From Christensenellaceae bacterium (GTDB taxonomy: Bacteria; Bacillota; Clostridia; Christensenellales; UBA1242), in contig JAIRQZ010000030.1 of NCBI GenBank assembly GCA_031256235.1, positions 1-37,091 of the forward strand: a stretch of DNA of 37,091 bases, written 5' to 3'. The notes beneath the pieces were generated by a model. That model did not search any database and was not told the origin of the DNA. It saw nothing but the letters and a program-made list of their open reading frames with translations. Below, one piece after another: positions 17,490-27,776 of the stretch (position 1 is the stretch's first letter; every line of letters starts with the position of its first letter). The translations under genes were made by a program, and so were the position numbers.

Positions 17490-19034
17490 ATGGAAACAGT
17501 ACACGGCAAATACGAACAAAAGAGTCTTGTCACCGTCGCGAACACGCAAACTCGCGTTCCTGTGAAGATGGAACTTGCAAATCCGGCCAAAAAAATCTTG
17601 ACCACAACTGCAAAGTGCTTTGTAACCGGAGTCGAGCGCAAAGACGCCGACATACGCGTCAATGGCAAAACGGTCACGCAGGTGATTTTTATCGACGAGT
17701 TTGGAGCCTATAACAGCGAAGAACGCGCCGACGAATTCTCGGAAAGATTCACACCTAAAAATGCCGAAACGATTCAAATCGTATCTCCGATGGCGGTAAT
17801 CATACAAACCGTCGCACCAAAGTTGCAAAAAGGCGAAACCGACCTTATTGCTGGGCTTTCAACCGAACACGTAATCAATATCGCGCTTACAGGCCTTAAG
17901 GGTAACGAAATCTCTTATGTTCGGGAACTTTCTGGCGACGTTGAATCCGTCGGGACACAAACTTCGGTTGCCTCTTGGGGTGCCACTTTTTTTGAAAAGT
18001 TCGATATAGGTGAAACTTTAACCCTTGATTCAAACGTCGAAGGCATACTTTGCACCGACCTTTCCGTACATATCCGCGACATAAATGTGGCCAACGAACG
18101 CTTTACAATCAAAGGCGTAGCAAGTGTAAATGCCTCGGTCGTGCGTAATGTCGAGGGCGCCCAAAGCGTGGCAACCGCACAATACGATTTTGATTTTGCA
18201 AAATCATTCAATAAAAAAGACGTCACAGACCGCGACATCATTTGTGGTAATGTCCTTGTGTCCAACGTCGGAATCAAGGTCGAAAGCCTTGCACACCCAT
18301 CGCTTACCGTCGAGGCTGAACTTATTTTCACAGGTCATTCTATTGTTCGCCACGAAATTAACATGATAAAAGACGCATTCAGTTGCGATAACAACCTTGA
18401 CTTTACCCATACCACCGTGAACGATGTAGCCATAACAGGCTCGCAACAAAACATCGTCGCCGATGTAGAAGGCAATGTATCAATGCCCGAAGGCTCGCCT
18501 TTTATCGGCAAAGTATTGCTTGCAAGCATGCCGATTATCGGTAGCATCAATGTCAAACCCACCGACGATAAGACTATTGTCGAGGGCGTATTGACCACCA
18601 ACATTATTTACGAGTGCGAGGAGCATCATGTTTATTCCCACGTTGCTGAAGTACCTTTTGCCGTGACTTGCAAGATTGACAACTGTACAGCCAAGCACAA
18701 CATCAACGTCGCTTTGACCCCTCTTTCATGCAATGTCAAGGCTAGGCGAGGTAAAGAACTTCTTGTTGACGCACGCCTTGGTGCCAATGTGGTAGCAAGT
18801 TCTAACAACAGCGTCAAAGTCGCATCCAATGTTCAAATTGGCAAAGCAAGACCCGCCGAAGACCACGCAATCACGATTCACATCGCTGATGCCAAAGAAA
18901 CCCTTTGGGACATCGCAAAACGTGCAAGCATTCCAACCGCAGAAGTTATCCGCCAAAACCCAAGCGTAGCAAATGGCATAAACGAGGGAGACCGCATCGT
19001 AATGTACCGCCGTGCGCGAGCCATATCTCAATGA
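17490..19034 (+). CDS. sipL: DUF3794 (SPOCS) repeat + C-terminal LysM protein, SipL-like spore coat/cortex morphogenetic protein
   Basis: Repeated DUF3794-like segments; C-terminal LysM (ITIHIADAKETLWDIAKRASIPTAEVIRQNPSVANGINEGDRIVMYR). Confidence 0.75.
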   Translation: METVHGKYEQKSLVTVANTQTRVPVKMELANPAKKILTTTAKCFVTGVERKDADIRVNGKTVTQVIFIDEFGAYNSEERADEFSERFTPKNAETIQIVSPMAVIIQTVAPKLQKGETDLIAGLSTEHVINIALTGLKGNEISYVRELSGDVESVGTQTSVASWGATFFEKFDIGETLTLDSNVEGILCTDLSVHIRDINVANERFTIKGVASVNASVVRNVEGAQSVATAQYDFDFAKSFNKKDVTDRDIICGNVLVSNVGIKVESLAHPSLTVEAELIFTGHSIVRHEINMIKDAFSCDNNLDFTHTTVNDVAITGSQQNIVADVEGNVSMPEGSPFIGKVLLASMPIIGSINVKPTDDKTIVEGVLTTNIIYECEEHHVYSHVAEVPFAVTCKIDNCTAKHNINVALTPLSCNVKARRGKELLVDARLGANVVASSNNSVKVASNVQIGKARPAEDHAITIHIADAKETLWDIAKRASIPTAEVIRQNPSVANGINEGDRIVMYRRARAISQ

Positions 19035-19067
19035 TTGATTCCGAACATATTTGGCTATAATCTACAT

Positions 19068-19607
19068 GTGAAATTTATCCTTACTGGCATTACAATCCTT
19101 GCAACTGTCGCAATCTTTGCGCTTGCAGGCGTGGGCTTTGACACAATGAAAAAAAGCCAACAAGAGTTCTTGCGCCTCCATGTGCGCGCCAACAGCAACA
19201 GTCAGGCTGACCAAGCCGCCAAACAACTTATCCGTCAAAGCGTCGTTAACGAATTGACTCCGATTCTTTACGACGTAAAAGATAAACAAGAGGCCATGTA
19301 CCGATTACGCGACAACCTTGGTCGTATTCAAACCGTAGCCGACAGCGTGCTTCAAAAAAGCGGCTTTACGTATACCGCACACGTAGGCATCAAAAGCGAA
19401 TTCTTTCCGACGCGTTCGTATACAACCGCCGACGCAAACTTAACTTTGCCCGAAGGCCTGTACGATGCGTTAATACTGGAACTTGGCGAAGGGGCGGGGG
19501 ATAACTGGTGGTGCGTGGTCTATCCGCCCTTGTGCTTCTTGGAAAACAACATCGGAGGCAAAGACGGCATCCATTATCGTTCTAAAATACTTGAATGGCT
19601 TAAATAG
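19068..19607 (+). CDS. spoIIR: Stage II sporulation protein R
   Basis: FLRLHVRANSNSQADQAAKQLIRQSVVNELTPIL...GEGAGDNWWCVVYPPLCFLE signature. GTG 19068 preferred over TTG 19035. Confidence 0.92.
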   Translation: MKFILTGITILATVAIFALAGVGFDTMKKSQQEFLRLHVRANSNSQADQAAKQLIRQSVVNELTPILYDVKDKQEAMYRLRDNLGRIQTVADSVLQKSGFTYTAHVGIKSEFFPTRSYTTADANLTLPEGLYDALILELGEGAGDNWWCVVYPPLCFLENNIGGKDGIHYRSKILEWLK

Positions 19608-19690
19608 GCAAATAGTTCTTGACTTTTTCATATATTTATGTTAAGATGTAAAATTAATGTTTAAAACAGTGAAATTGGAGACCAAATAAT

Positions 19691-22006
19691 ATGAATACAG
19701 TCGAAATTCTTCTTGCTGTGGGCGGCATACTGATTCTAGTATTTATCGTAGCGGCCATCCTCTATTATTTACAAAATAATGTGCGTGTGAAAAACGCAAA
19801 GCCCGAAGTTGACGAGTTTCAACGTCGCAATGATTCGCGCGACATAAAGGTCTTGGATGTCTCGGCCGAGACCGCCAAATACAACGCCCACCAACCGCCA
19901 AAAGACGAAATCGCCGCCCTTGAAGCAATACAGATTGAAGACAAAAGGACCGCCAAAGAAGCCCACAAGGCCGAAAAGAAAGCCGAGAAAGAGGCTCATC
20001 GCCAAGAGAAAGAAGCCTACAAGGCCGAAAAGGAAGCCAAGGAGGCAGAAAAAGAGGCCGAACGCGAAGCCGCGAAGGAGGCTGCTCGTGCCGAAAAAGA
20101 AGCAATAAGGTTGGCCGATGAAGCCGCGCGAGAAGAGGCAAAGGCCACCGAGTCTTCGGACTTGTTGGACTTGTTTTCCGACAAAATCAACGACAGAGCC
20201 GATGAATCCAAAAACGGCGACTTTTCTTTTGAATCCTTTATGGAAAGAAAAGAAGATATACGCAACGAAGTAAGCCGTCGCGACGAAAAGCGTGCAGAAA
20301 AAGAACGCGAAAAACATGAGCGCGAAGCACAACGTGAAGCCGAACGATTGGCGCGTGAGCAGGAACGTGAATCCCGTCGCAAAGAGCGCGAAACTCCGTC
20401 GGTATTCATGGATAATGAAACCCCTGGCGATAACCTTTTCGCGTCTTTCGGCTTTGGCCAAGAACCCACCGCCGCTGCGGCTGTAAAAAAGGACCCTGAC
20501 ATGTTCGGCTCTTTCTTTAAAGATGAAGTAGAGAAAGAAGAATTTACCGAAAATGCAGAGCGCGGTGCGACTATTGAAGACCTGCAACGCCAAAAAGAAC
20601 AATATGAAAAAGAATTGAGTGACCAGTACAATAAAAACCACCTTGACGCAACCGCAATGCAAGAAACCCTTGCCCAACGCGAGGCTGCCGAGCGCAAACT
20701 TAAAGATGAATACGACGCATACAAGGCTTCAATCGAGGGTGAAAAGGAAGAACTTGAACGCAAAAACCGTGAACTTTTCGAAAAGTTGCGCGAAGCCGAA
20801 ATGAAGGCTCATACAGCGCAACTCGCTGCCGCAGCAAACACGGCCGCAAATACATCCACGAACACCTCTGCAAGTACGCTTGATATGGAAGCCGAACGCG
20901 CCCGCATCGCGGCACAACTTCGTCAGGAATACGACCAAAACGAAAAGTTGCTGTCCGATAAATACATGCAATTGCGCTCCGAATTGCAACGCGAAACGGC
21001 GGCCTTGGCTGAAAAGAGCGATGCCGTAAGGCGTGAAATGGAAGAGGTCCAACGTCAAAAAGAACTTGCAACCCAACAGTCGAATGACCAAACCACGGAT
21101 TTCGAGTTGGAAAAAGAACTTCTTGAAAAGCGTTTCAATGACGAGAAAGACCGTCTTGAACGTGAAAAGGCTCGCCTCGAGGAAGAAAATGCCCGCCTTG
21201 AAGAGGAACAACAGGCCGAACGTGCGCGCTTACAAACCGAAAATTCTCGTTTGAAAAACGAACTTATGTCGGCACCCGACCAGGTCAAAACTATCGTTGA
21301 AACTGTTGTTGATACGGCGGAAATGGATCGCATGAAAGCCAAACTTCAACGCGAATACGAAGAAAACGAACGTGCTTTGCGCGAAAAATACGAGACAATG
21401 CAAGACCAACTTCGCCAAAACGAGCATGCAATGGAATTGCACCGTCGCGAACTTGAGAAAAAAGAAGAAATGATTACAATCGAATCACAGCGCCTTGTCC
21501 AAGAAACCACCGAATTCAACGCAATGATGACCGAACGTAGTTACACGGCGGAAGAGCGTAACCGCTTCCTCGAGGATTACTATTCTAGGACCGAGGAATT
21601 GCGCAACCGTCTTAAGTCCAACGAAAAGGCAATTCGCCAAAACAACCGCGAATTTGTACCACTTCGTCGCATAAAAGACACACTTGAACGCGATATGAAA
21701 TTGCTCCGCAAACGTGAAGCCATGGTTGCGAAACAACAAGTTCTTGTGTACGGTGTCAACAATATTTCTACACTTGACCCCGAACGCGTCAAAAAACTTG
21801 AGCAAGACGTCCAACAACTTACAGGTCTTCAACAATCTGTCGCAAACTGCGAAGATATTTTGGCTAAAAACAAAGACCGTTATCCGACACTTGCTAACCT
21901 TGACCGCGTCCTTAAGGAACAAAACAAGCAACTTGTCAAAGACCTTGACGAAGTGCAAAAGGCTATAGAGTTCTTTGAAAATTATGTCCCTGGCAATAAA
22001 AAATAA
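19691..22006 (+). CDS. N-terminally membrane-anchored long charged coiled-coil protein, function unknown
   Basis: One N-terminal TM then Lys/Glu/Ala-rich heptad-like helix for ~700 aa; SD ggag; promoter-like TTGACT-17-TAAGAT upstream. Confidence 0.85.
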   Translation: MNTVEILLAVGGILILVFIVAAILYYLQNNVRVKNAKPEVDEFQRRNDSRDIKVLDVSAETAKYNAHQPPKDEIAALEAIQIEDKRTAKEAHKAEKKAEKEAHRQEKEAYKAEKEAKEAEKEAEREAAKEAARAEKEAIRLADEAAREEAKATESSDLLDLFSDKINDRADESKNGDFSFESFMERKEDIRNEVSRRDEKRAEKEREKHEREAQREAERLAREQERESRRKERETPSVFMDNETPGDNLFASFGFGQEPTAAAAVKKDPDMFGSFFKDEVEKEEFTENAERGATIEDLQRQKEQYEKELSDQYNKNHLDATAMQETLAQREAAERKLKDEYDAYKASIEGEKEELERKNRELFEKLREAEMKAHTAQLAAAANTAANTSTNTSASTLDMEAERARIAAQLRQEYDQNEKLLSDKYMQLRSELQRETAALAEKSDAVRREMEEVQRQKELATQQSNDQTTDFELEKELLEKRFNDEKDRLEREKARLEEENARLEEEQQAERARLQTENSRLKNELMSAPDQVKTIVETVVDTAEMDRMKAKLQREYEENERALREKYETMQDQLRQNEHAMELHRRELEKKEEMITIESQRLVQETTEFNAMMTERSYTAEERNRFLEDYYSRTEELRNRLKSNEKAIRQNNREFVPLRRIKDTLERDMKLLRKREAMVAKQQVLVYGVNNISTLDPERVKKLEQDVQQLTGLQQSVANCEDILAKNKDRYPTLANLDRVLKEQNKQLVKDLDEVQKAIEFFENYVPGNKK

Positions 22007-22958
22007 GTTTATTTCGTTTTCAATTTTGCGCATAGGTATGTGTGTTTTATTGTGCATATTCGTAGTCTTTTTGGCGGTCATGGGGCAAACATTGTTTTAT
22101 TTTTACTTTGGCTCGGGCAATCATTTTGTTTATTATAAAAACAACTTGGCGGTTCACTTCGTCGATGTCGGCCACGGGGATTGCATCATTGCGCAACTGC
22201 CCGACGGCAAGGTCGCGGTAATCGACGGTGGTTCGGACTATTACTGGAATCGTGTCAACAATTATATAAGAACCCGCATCCGCCCCAAACATAAACGCAT
22301 AGATTACGTAATAAATACACACGCGCACAGCGACCACCTTGACGGGCTTAATCATATCAAGGCTACGTACACTGTGGGCACATTTATTAATGGTGAAAAT
22401 TGTGATTCATTCGCAAGCATCACGGAATACTTTTACCGCATTCAAGTTTTCAAAGGCAGTTCAAACAGCAGTGATAAGAACGAGGCCTCACTTATCGTTA
22501 CAATCGAATATGCCTCCCAAGTCTTTGTAATCACGGGAGACGCTGGATATATGGCTGAATTGGATTTTATTACAAGCCCGTCCGCTTCCGCAATTTTCGG
22601 CGACGGCAGGGCAGACATGCTTACAACGTATCTTAAAGTTGGGCATCACGGCTCGCAAACAAGCACAAGTACGTTTCTCCTTGATTTTATAAAGCCCAAA
22701 GTGGCCATAGTGTCGGTTGGCACACTGTATAACTTGCCAAGCAGTATCACAATGGGGATTCTTGACGCATACGACGTCGAAACATATTTGACCCGCGATT
22801 CAAGCCACATTGTTGTGCGTTGCGACGGCAATGATATAAAAATGTTCTTCGCCTTCGATAATCCACCCGACTTAACTGCCATATGGGGCGTGGTATTCGT
22901 CGCGGTCATTGTTTTGTGCTTCATAGACCTTAAAAAAACACAACATATAGTGGTATAA
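21984..22958 (+). CDS. Membrane-anchored ComEC-like metallo-beta-lactamase fold hydrolase
   Basis: HFVDVGHGDCIIAQLPDGKVAVIDGG...VINTHAHSDHLDGLNHI...LKVGHHGSQTSTS; N- and C-terminal TM segments. Confidence 0.85.
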   Translation: MSLAIKNKFISFSILRIGMCVLLCIFVVFLAVMGQTLFYFYFGSGNHFVYYKNNLAVHFVDVGHGDCIIAQLPDGKVAVIDGGSDYYWNRVNNYIRTRIRPKHKRIDYVINTHAHSDHLDGLNHIKATYTVGTFINGENCDSFASITEYFYRIQVFKGSSNSSDKNEASLIVTIEYASQVFVITGDAGYMAELDFITSPSASAIFGDGRADMLTTYLKVGHHGSQTSTSTFLLDFIKPKVAIVSVGTLYNLPSSITMGILDAYDVETYLTRDSSHIVVRCDGNDIKMFFAFDNPPDLTAIWGVVFVAVIVLCFIDLKKTQHIVV

Positions 22959-22963
22959 AATCG

Positions 22964-22992
22964 TTGACATACTACAGATTGTAATGTATATA
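22964..22992 (+). promoter_or_regulatory. Putative promoter for nrdD (TTGACA-17-TATATA)
   Basis: -10 ends 7 nt before the ATG at 23000; no SD. Confidence 0.6.
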
Positions 22993-22999
22993 CTTTAAT

Positions 23000-25111
23000 A
23001 TGATTAAAAAAGTGCTTAAGAGGGACGGCAGTACAGAAGATTACAGCCGAGCAAAAATTGCAGACGCAATTTTCAAAGCCGCAGTTGCATGCGGCGGAAC
23101 AGAGAGGTCAAGGTCGGAAAAAGTAGCGACCGCCGTGGAAAAGGAACTTTTTGAAAAGTTCAAAGACAAGCGACCGAACATCGAAGACATCCAAGATTTG
23201 GTTGAAAAACACCTTATCAAGGCGGGTCACGACCAAGTCGCAAAGGCCTATATTTTGTATCGTGAGAAACGAACCTCGGCCCGTGAAGAAAACGCCCTTG
23301 CAGGCGCAACGATTAATATGTTCCATACATATTTGGACGGCGATGACTCGGCGGTGCGCAGTACAGCCAATGGCAACATGAGCGTCATGGGGCTTAATAA
23401 CTATGTCCGTGAAGAATTCACCAAAAAGTACTGGCTTAACGAAGTTTATGCCCGCGAAATTGCGGACGCACATCGCACTGGAGAAATTTATATCCACGAT
23501 TTGGGCTTTTTCGGCTCGTATTGTGTGGGCTGGGACGTGAAAATGATTTTGTTGCACGGCTTTACTGGGGTTCCAAATAAAGTTTGTTCTTCGCCTCCGA
23601 AAAACTTTCGAAGCGCCCTTGGCCAAATCGTCAACGCAACCTTTACATTGCAAGGCGAGTCCGCTGGGGCACAGGCATGGTCAAGTTTTGATACATATCT
23701 TGCGCCATTCATTGCTTATGACAAGTTGACTTACAAGGACGTAAAGGACAGTTTGCAATCCTTTGTTTTCAACATGAACATATCGACCCGTGTCGGCTTC
23801 CAATGTCCGTTTTCAAACATTACATTGGATGTAAGATGCCCAAAGACTTTGGAAGAAGAATGCGTCATAGTCGGTGGCCAGCCCATGGACAAAACATATG
23901 GCGAATTCCAAAGCGAAATGGACATGTTTAATCGTGCTTTTTGCGAAGTCATGTCAAACGGCGACGCGTCTGGCAGAGTCTTTTCGTTCCCAATCCCGGC
24001 CATAAATATAACACGTGACACAGATTGGAACAGCGACGTCATGAACGCCGTCATGGATATGTCATGCAAATACGGAATCCCGAACTTTGTAAACTATGTA
24101 AACAGTGACTTAAGCCCCGAAGATGCCGTCTCGATGTGTTGCCGACTTCGCCTTGACACTCGCGAACTTCGCAAGCGTGGTGGCGGTTTATTTGGCTCGA
24201 ACCCTATGACAGGCAGTATCGGCGTCGTCACAATTAACCTCCCACGCCTTGGGTACAAATGCGACAATGACAAGGAATTTTTTGACAATCTTGGCCGTCT
24301 TGCCGACATATCAAAAACAAGTCTTGAAATCAAACGCAAATTCGTCGAACAGCAAACCGAAAAAGGCCTTTATCCGTACAGTCGTTTTTATTTGCAAGGC
24401 ATCAAAGAAACAAGCGGGGGATATTGGGCAAATCACTTCAGCACTATTGGTATCGTTGGCATGCACGAATGTTGTTTGAATTATCTTGATAAAGGCATTG
24501 ATTCGGCCGAGGGGCGTGAATTCGCCTTGCGTGTGATGCACTTCTTGCGCGAAAAGATGCAAGGCTATCAAGCCGAAACAGGCAATATATACAATCTTGA
24601 AGCCACGCCTGCTGAAAACGTCGCCCCGAAACTTGCTCGCGTTGACAAGAAACGCTATCCTGATATCGTAACATCGGGCAGTGGGGACGCGGTCTATTAT
24701 ACTAACAGCACCCAGTTGCCTGTTCAATTCACTGACGACATTTTCAAAGTAATCAAGCATCAAGAAGGATTGCAAACACTTTACACAGGTGGCACTTCGA
24801 TGCACATTTTCTTGGGTGAACGCCTTGATGACCGTGAAACTGCAAAGAACCTTATCAAAAAAATCTTTAACAATTCGCGCATCCCTTTTGTAAGCATTAC
24901 GCCGACATTCTCGATTTGTTCACATCATGGATATATAGCGGGCGAGAAATGGAAGTGCCCAACATGCAAAAAGGACACCGAAGTTTGGTCGCGCGTTGTT
25001 GGATTCTTGCGCCCTATCGGGGATTGGAATGCAGGCAAGCGTCAGGAATACAAAGAACGCATTAAATACAAATGCCCAACCGAAGGAAAACCCGCCAAGA
25101 AAGGTGCATAA
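23000..25111 (+). CDS. nrdD: Anaerobic ribonucleoside-triphosphate reductase (class III)
   Basis: N-terminal ATP-cone; C-terminal zinc Cys4 (CSHHGYIAGEKWKCPTCKKDTEVW) and glycyl radical motif SRVVGFLRPIGDWNAGK. Confidence 0.96.
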   Translation: MIKKVLKRDGSTEDYSRAKIADAIFKAAVACGGTERSRSEKVATAVEKELFEKFKDKRPNIEDIQDLVEKHLIKAGHDQVAKAYILYREKRTSAREENALAGATINMFHTYLDGDDSAVRSTANGNMSVMGLNNYVREEFTKKYWLNEVYAREIADAHRTGEIYIHDLGFFGSYCVGWDVKMILLHGFTGVPNKVCSSPPKNFRSALGQIVNATFTLQGESAGAQAWSSFDTYLAPFIAYDKLTYKDVKDSLQSFVFNMNISTRVGFQCPFSNITLDVRCPKTLEEECVIVGGQPMDKTYGEFQSEMDMFNRAFCEVMSNGDASGRVFSFPIPAINITRDTDWNSDVMNAVMDMSCKYGIPNFVNYVNSDLSPEDAVSMCCRLRLDTRELRKRGGGLFGSNPMTGSIGVVTINLPRLGYKCDNDKEFFDNLGRLADISKTSLEIKRKFVEQQTEKGLYPYSRFYLQGIKETSGGYWANHFSTIGIVGMHECCLNYLDKGIDSAEGREFALRVMHFLREKMQGYQAETGNIYNLEATPAENVAPKLARVDKKRYPDIVTSGSGDAVYYTNSTQLPVQFTDDIFKVIKHQEGLQTLYTGGTSMHIFLGERLDDRETAKNLIKKIFNNSRIPFVSITPTFSICSHHGYIAGEKWKCPTCKKDTEVWSRVVGFLRPIGDWNAGKRQEYKERIKYKCPTEGKPAKKGA

Positions 25112-25696
25112 ATGCACATCAATGTCGCAGGCACGGTCAAAAACAGTTTCGTAGATTGGCCAGGCAAGATTGCCTTTGTGGTGTTCCTCGCCGGTTGCAA
25201 TTTTAATTGTCCGCACTGTCATAACCACAATATATTGAGTAGTATGTCTAATAGACTACCATGGGGTAGTGTCTTGACCGACATAAAAGAACAAATCGGC
25301 TTTATCGACGGCGTCGTGATAAGTGGTGGCGAGCCGACACAGCACCCTCACCTGGACCAAATTATACGCGACATAAGGGCGCTTGGGTTGCCTGTGAAAC
25401 TTGATACAAATGGTTCCGACTTTGATACATTAAGGCGTCTTGTCGAGGACGGGTTGGTCAGTTTCGTGGCAATGGATATCAAGGCTCCGCTTGCGCGTTA
25501 CGGCGAACTTGGCTTTTTCAAAGGAAGCATCGACGATGTCGAACGAAGCATCGAATTTTTAAAACAAGCAAAAGTTGACTTCATGTTCCGTACGACGCCC
25601 ATTCCCGAGTTGACCGAACAGGACTTTATGGGCATCAAAAAACTTGTCGGCGACGCGACTTGGGTAAAAAATAATTTTGTTCCGCAAAAACCATAA
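25112..25696 (+). CDS. nrdG: Anaerobic RNR activating radical-SAM protein
   Basis: GCNFNCPHCHNHNIL (CxxxCxxC); adjacent to nrdD. Confidence 0.92.
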   Translation: MHINVAGTVKNSFVDWPGKIAFVVFLAGCNFNCPHCHNHNILSSMSNRLPWGSVLTDIKEQIGFIDGVVISGGEPTQHPHLDQIIRDIRALGLPVKLDTNGSDFDTLRRLVEDGLVSFVAMDIKAPLARYGELGFFKGSIDDVERSIEFLKQAKVDFMFRTTPIPELTEQDFMGIKKLVGDATWVKNNFVPQKP

Positions 25697-25757
25697 ATAA
25701 AATCATTTTGAAATCCAAACTTTTTGTGTTACCCTTAAATATTATGGGAGCGAATAC

Positions 25758-27776
25758 GTGACGGAAAAATACGATAGTAGTAAAATCCAGGTCCTTGAAG
25801 GCCTTAACGCCGTGCGTATGCGCCCTGGTATGTATATCGGTGGCACGGGCGTCAAAGGTATGCACCACTTGCTTTGGGAAATTGTCGACAACAGTATCGA
25901 TGAAATCGCAAACAGCCACGGAGACGAAATCGTCGTTACGGTGTATGAAGACAATTCAATAAGTGTCATGGACAACGGCCGAGGTGTCCCCGTCGATATC
26001 CATCCGCAACTTAAGGTAAGCGGTGTAGAGGTTGTTTTTACCCAACTTCATGCAGGTGGCAAGTTCGGAAATGACAATTATAATTTTTCGGGTGGACTTC
26101 ATGGTGTGGGCGCATCGGTCACAAATGCCTTGTCCGAATGGTGTGAAGTCACCGTTTACAAAGGTAGCAAGGCATACTTTATGCGCTTCAGCCCTCAAAC
26201 CGACGAAAACGGCAAGATTAAGTACGGCGCGGCGGAAGAGCCATTAAAACAAATCCCAAAACCAAAAGACGCCCCAAACACGGGTACTTTTGTTAAATTT
26301 TTCCCTGACCGAGAGATGTTCAAAGGCTGTGAATTTTCAAATGAAATCATCGCAAAGCGGTTAAAAGAACTTGCCTTTTTGAACAAAGGCAAGGAAATCG
26401 AATTCATTGATGTGCGCCAAGACCCAGAAGGTGAACTTTACAGGCGCGAATACAAGTACGACGGCGGTTTGGCCGACTTTGTGTCGTATTTGAATGAAAA
26501 TAAAACTCCGTTGTATACAACTCCGTTTTTAATCGAAGGTAAGGCGGGACCGGAAAATCGCCAAACACTTGTATCTTTTGCAATTCAACACACTGACAGT
26601 TACGCCGAATCCGTCTTCAGTTACGTTAATAATATCCCGACGTCGGAAGGCGGTACTCATGAAACGGGTTTTAAAATGGCAATCACGCGCGCCTTTAACC
26701 AAATCGCGAAAACCCACGGATTGTTAAAAGAAAAAGAGGCCACCTTGATGGGCGAAGATTACCGCGAGGGTATGACTGCGGTGCTTGCAATCAAGATGCG
26801 CGACGTCCAATTCGAAGGCCAAACCAAGACGAAACTTGGCAACCCCGAAGCCAAAACCGACGTCGAAAGTTTTGTTTATAACGAATTAATTAACTATTTT
26901 AACATCGACAAGGACAAGCAAAAGTACACCTTGTTTGAGCAAATCATGACCAAGGCCAAGGGGGCAGCGCGCGTACGTGATGCAGCCCGCCGTGCAAAAG
27001 ACATCGCCCGCCAAAAAAACAGCATTGACGGCGGAATCTTAATCGGGAAACTTTCAAGTTGCACAGGTCGCAAGCCAGAACTTAATGAATTATTCATCGT
27101 CGAGGGCGATTCCGCGGGTGGCACGGCAAAACAGGCCCGTGACCGCGCTATACAAGCAATCTTGCCTTTGCGTGGAAAACCGCTTAACGCGGAAAAAAAG
27201 AGATTAGACCAGGTTCTTGATAACGAAGAAATCCGAACCATTATAAGCGCCCTTGGAACAAGTATCGGCGAAGACTTCTGCCTTGACGACCTCAAGTACC
27301 ACAAAGTTGTTATCTTGGCCGATGCCGACCAAGACGGCGCCCATATTCGTGCGATTTTATTGACGTTTTTCTTCCGATACATGAAGGAACTTATCACCGA
27401 GGGGCACATTTATATCGGTATGCCACCGCTTTATCGTGTTTCAAGCAAAAACTTTATGGCCTACGCCTATGATGATGCGGAACTTAAAATTATTACCGCA
27501 AAAAACCGAGGTCTTATCCAACGCTACAAAGGTCTTGGTGAAATGAACGCGGACCAACTTTGGGACACAACCATGAATCCAAAAACTCGCAAACTTTGCC
27601 AAGTCACAATCGACGACGCCACCAATGCCGAGATGCTTATATCGACCCTTATGGGCGATAACATCGAGGCCCGCAAAGATTACATAAGCCGTCACGCGAA
27701 TTTTAACAAGGCGGAAAACTTGGCCGCGAAGACTGTTAAAGCCAAAGTCTCTCGCAACACAGAGGAGGCATCATGA
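25758..27776 (+). CDS. Type IIA DNA topoisomerase subunit B (ParE/GyrB)
   Basis: [20 protein letters not shown]...DNSIDE...[15 protein letters not shown]...[13 protein letters not shown] start with gggag SD. Confidence 0.95.
   Translation: MTEKYDSSKIQVLEGLNAVRMRPGMYIGGTGVKGMHHLLWEIVDNSIDEIANSHGDEIVVTVYEDNSISVMDNGRGVPVDIHPQLKVSGVEVVFTQLHAGGKFGNDNYNFSGGLHGVGASVTNALSEWCEVTVYKGSKAYFMRFSPQTDENGKIKYGAAEEPLKQIPKPKDAPNTGTFVKFFPDREMFKGCEFSNEIIAKRLKELAFLNKGKEIEFIDVRQDPEGELYRREYKYDGGLADFVSYLNENKTPLYTTPFLIEGKAGPENRQTLVSFAIQHTDSYAESVFSYVNNIPTSEGGTHETGFKMAITRAFNQIAKTHGLLKEKEATLMGEDYREGMTAVLAIKMRDVQFEGQTKTKLGNPEAKTDVESFVYNELINYFNIDKDKQKYTLFEQIMTKAKGAARVRDAARRAKDIARQKNSIDGGILIGKLSSCTGRKPELNELFIVEGDSAGGTAKQARDRAIQAILPLRGKPLNAEKKRLDQVLDNEEIRTIISALGTSIGEDFCLDDLKYHKVVILADADQDGAHIRAILLTFFFRYMKELITEGHIYIGMPPLYRVSSKNFMAYAYDDAELKIITAKNRGLIQRYKGLGEMNADQLWDTTMNPKTRKLCQVTIDDATNAEMLISTLMGDNIEARKDYISRHANFNKAENLAAKTVKAKVSRNTEEAS

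Noticed and set aside
20000-20110. Lys/Glu/Ala-rich segment as TolA
   Set aside because: Low-complexity similarity only; no TolA C-terminal domain, and the host looks Firmicutes-like.
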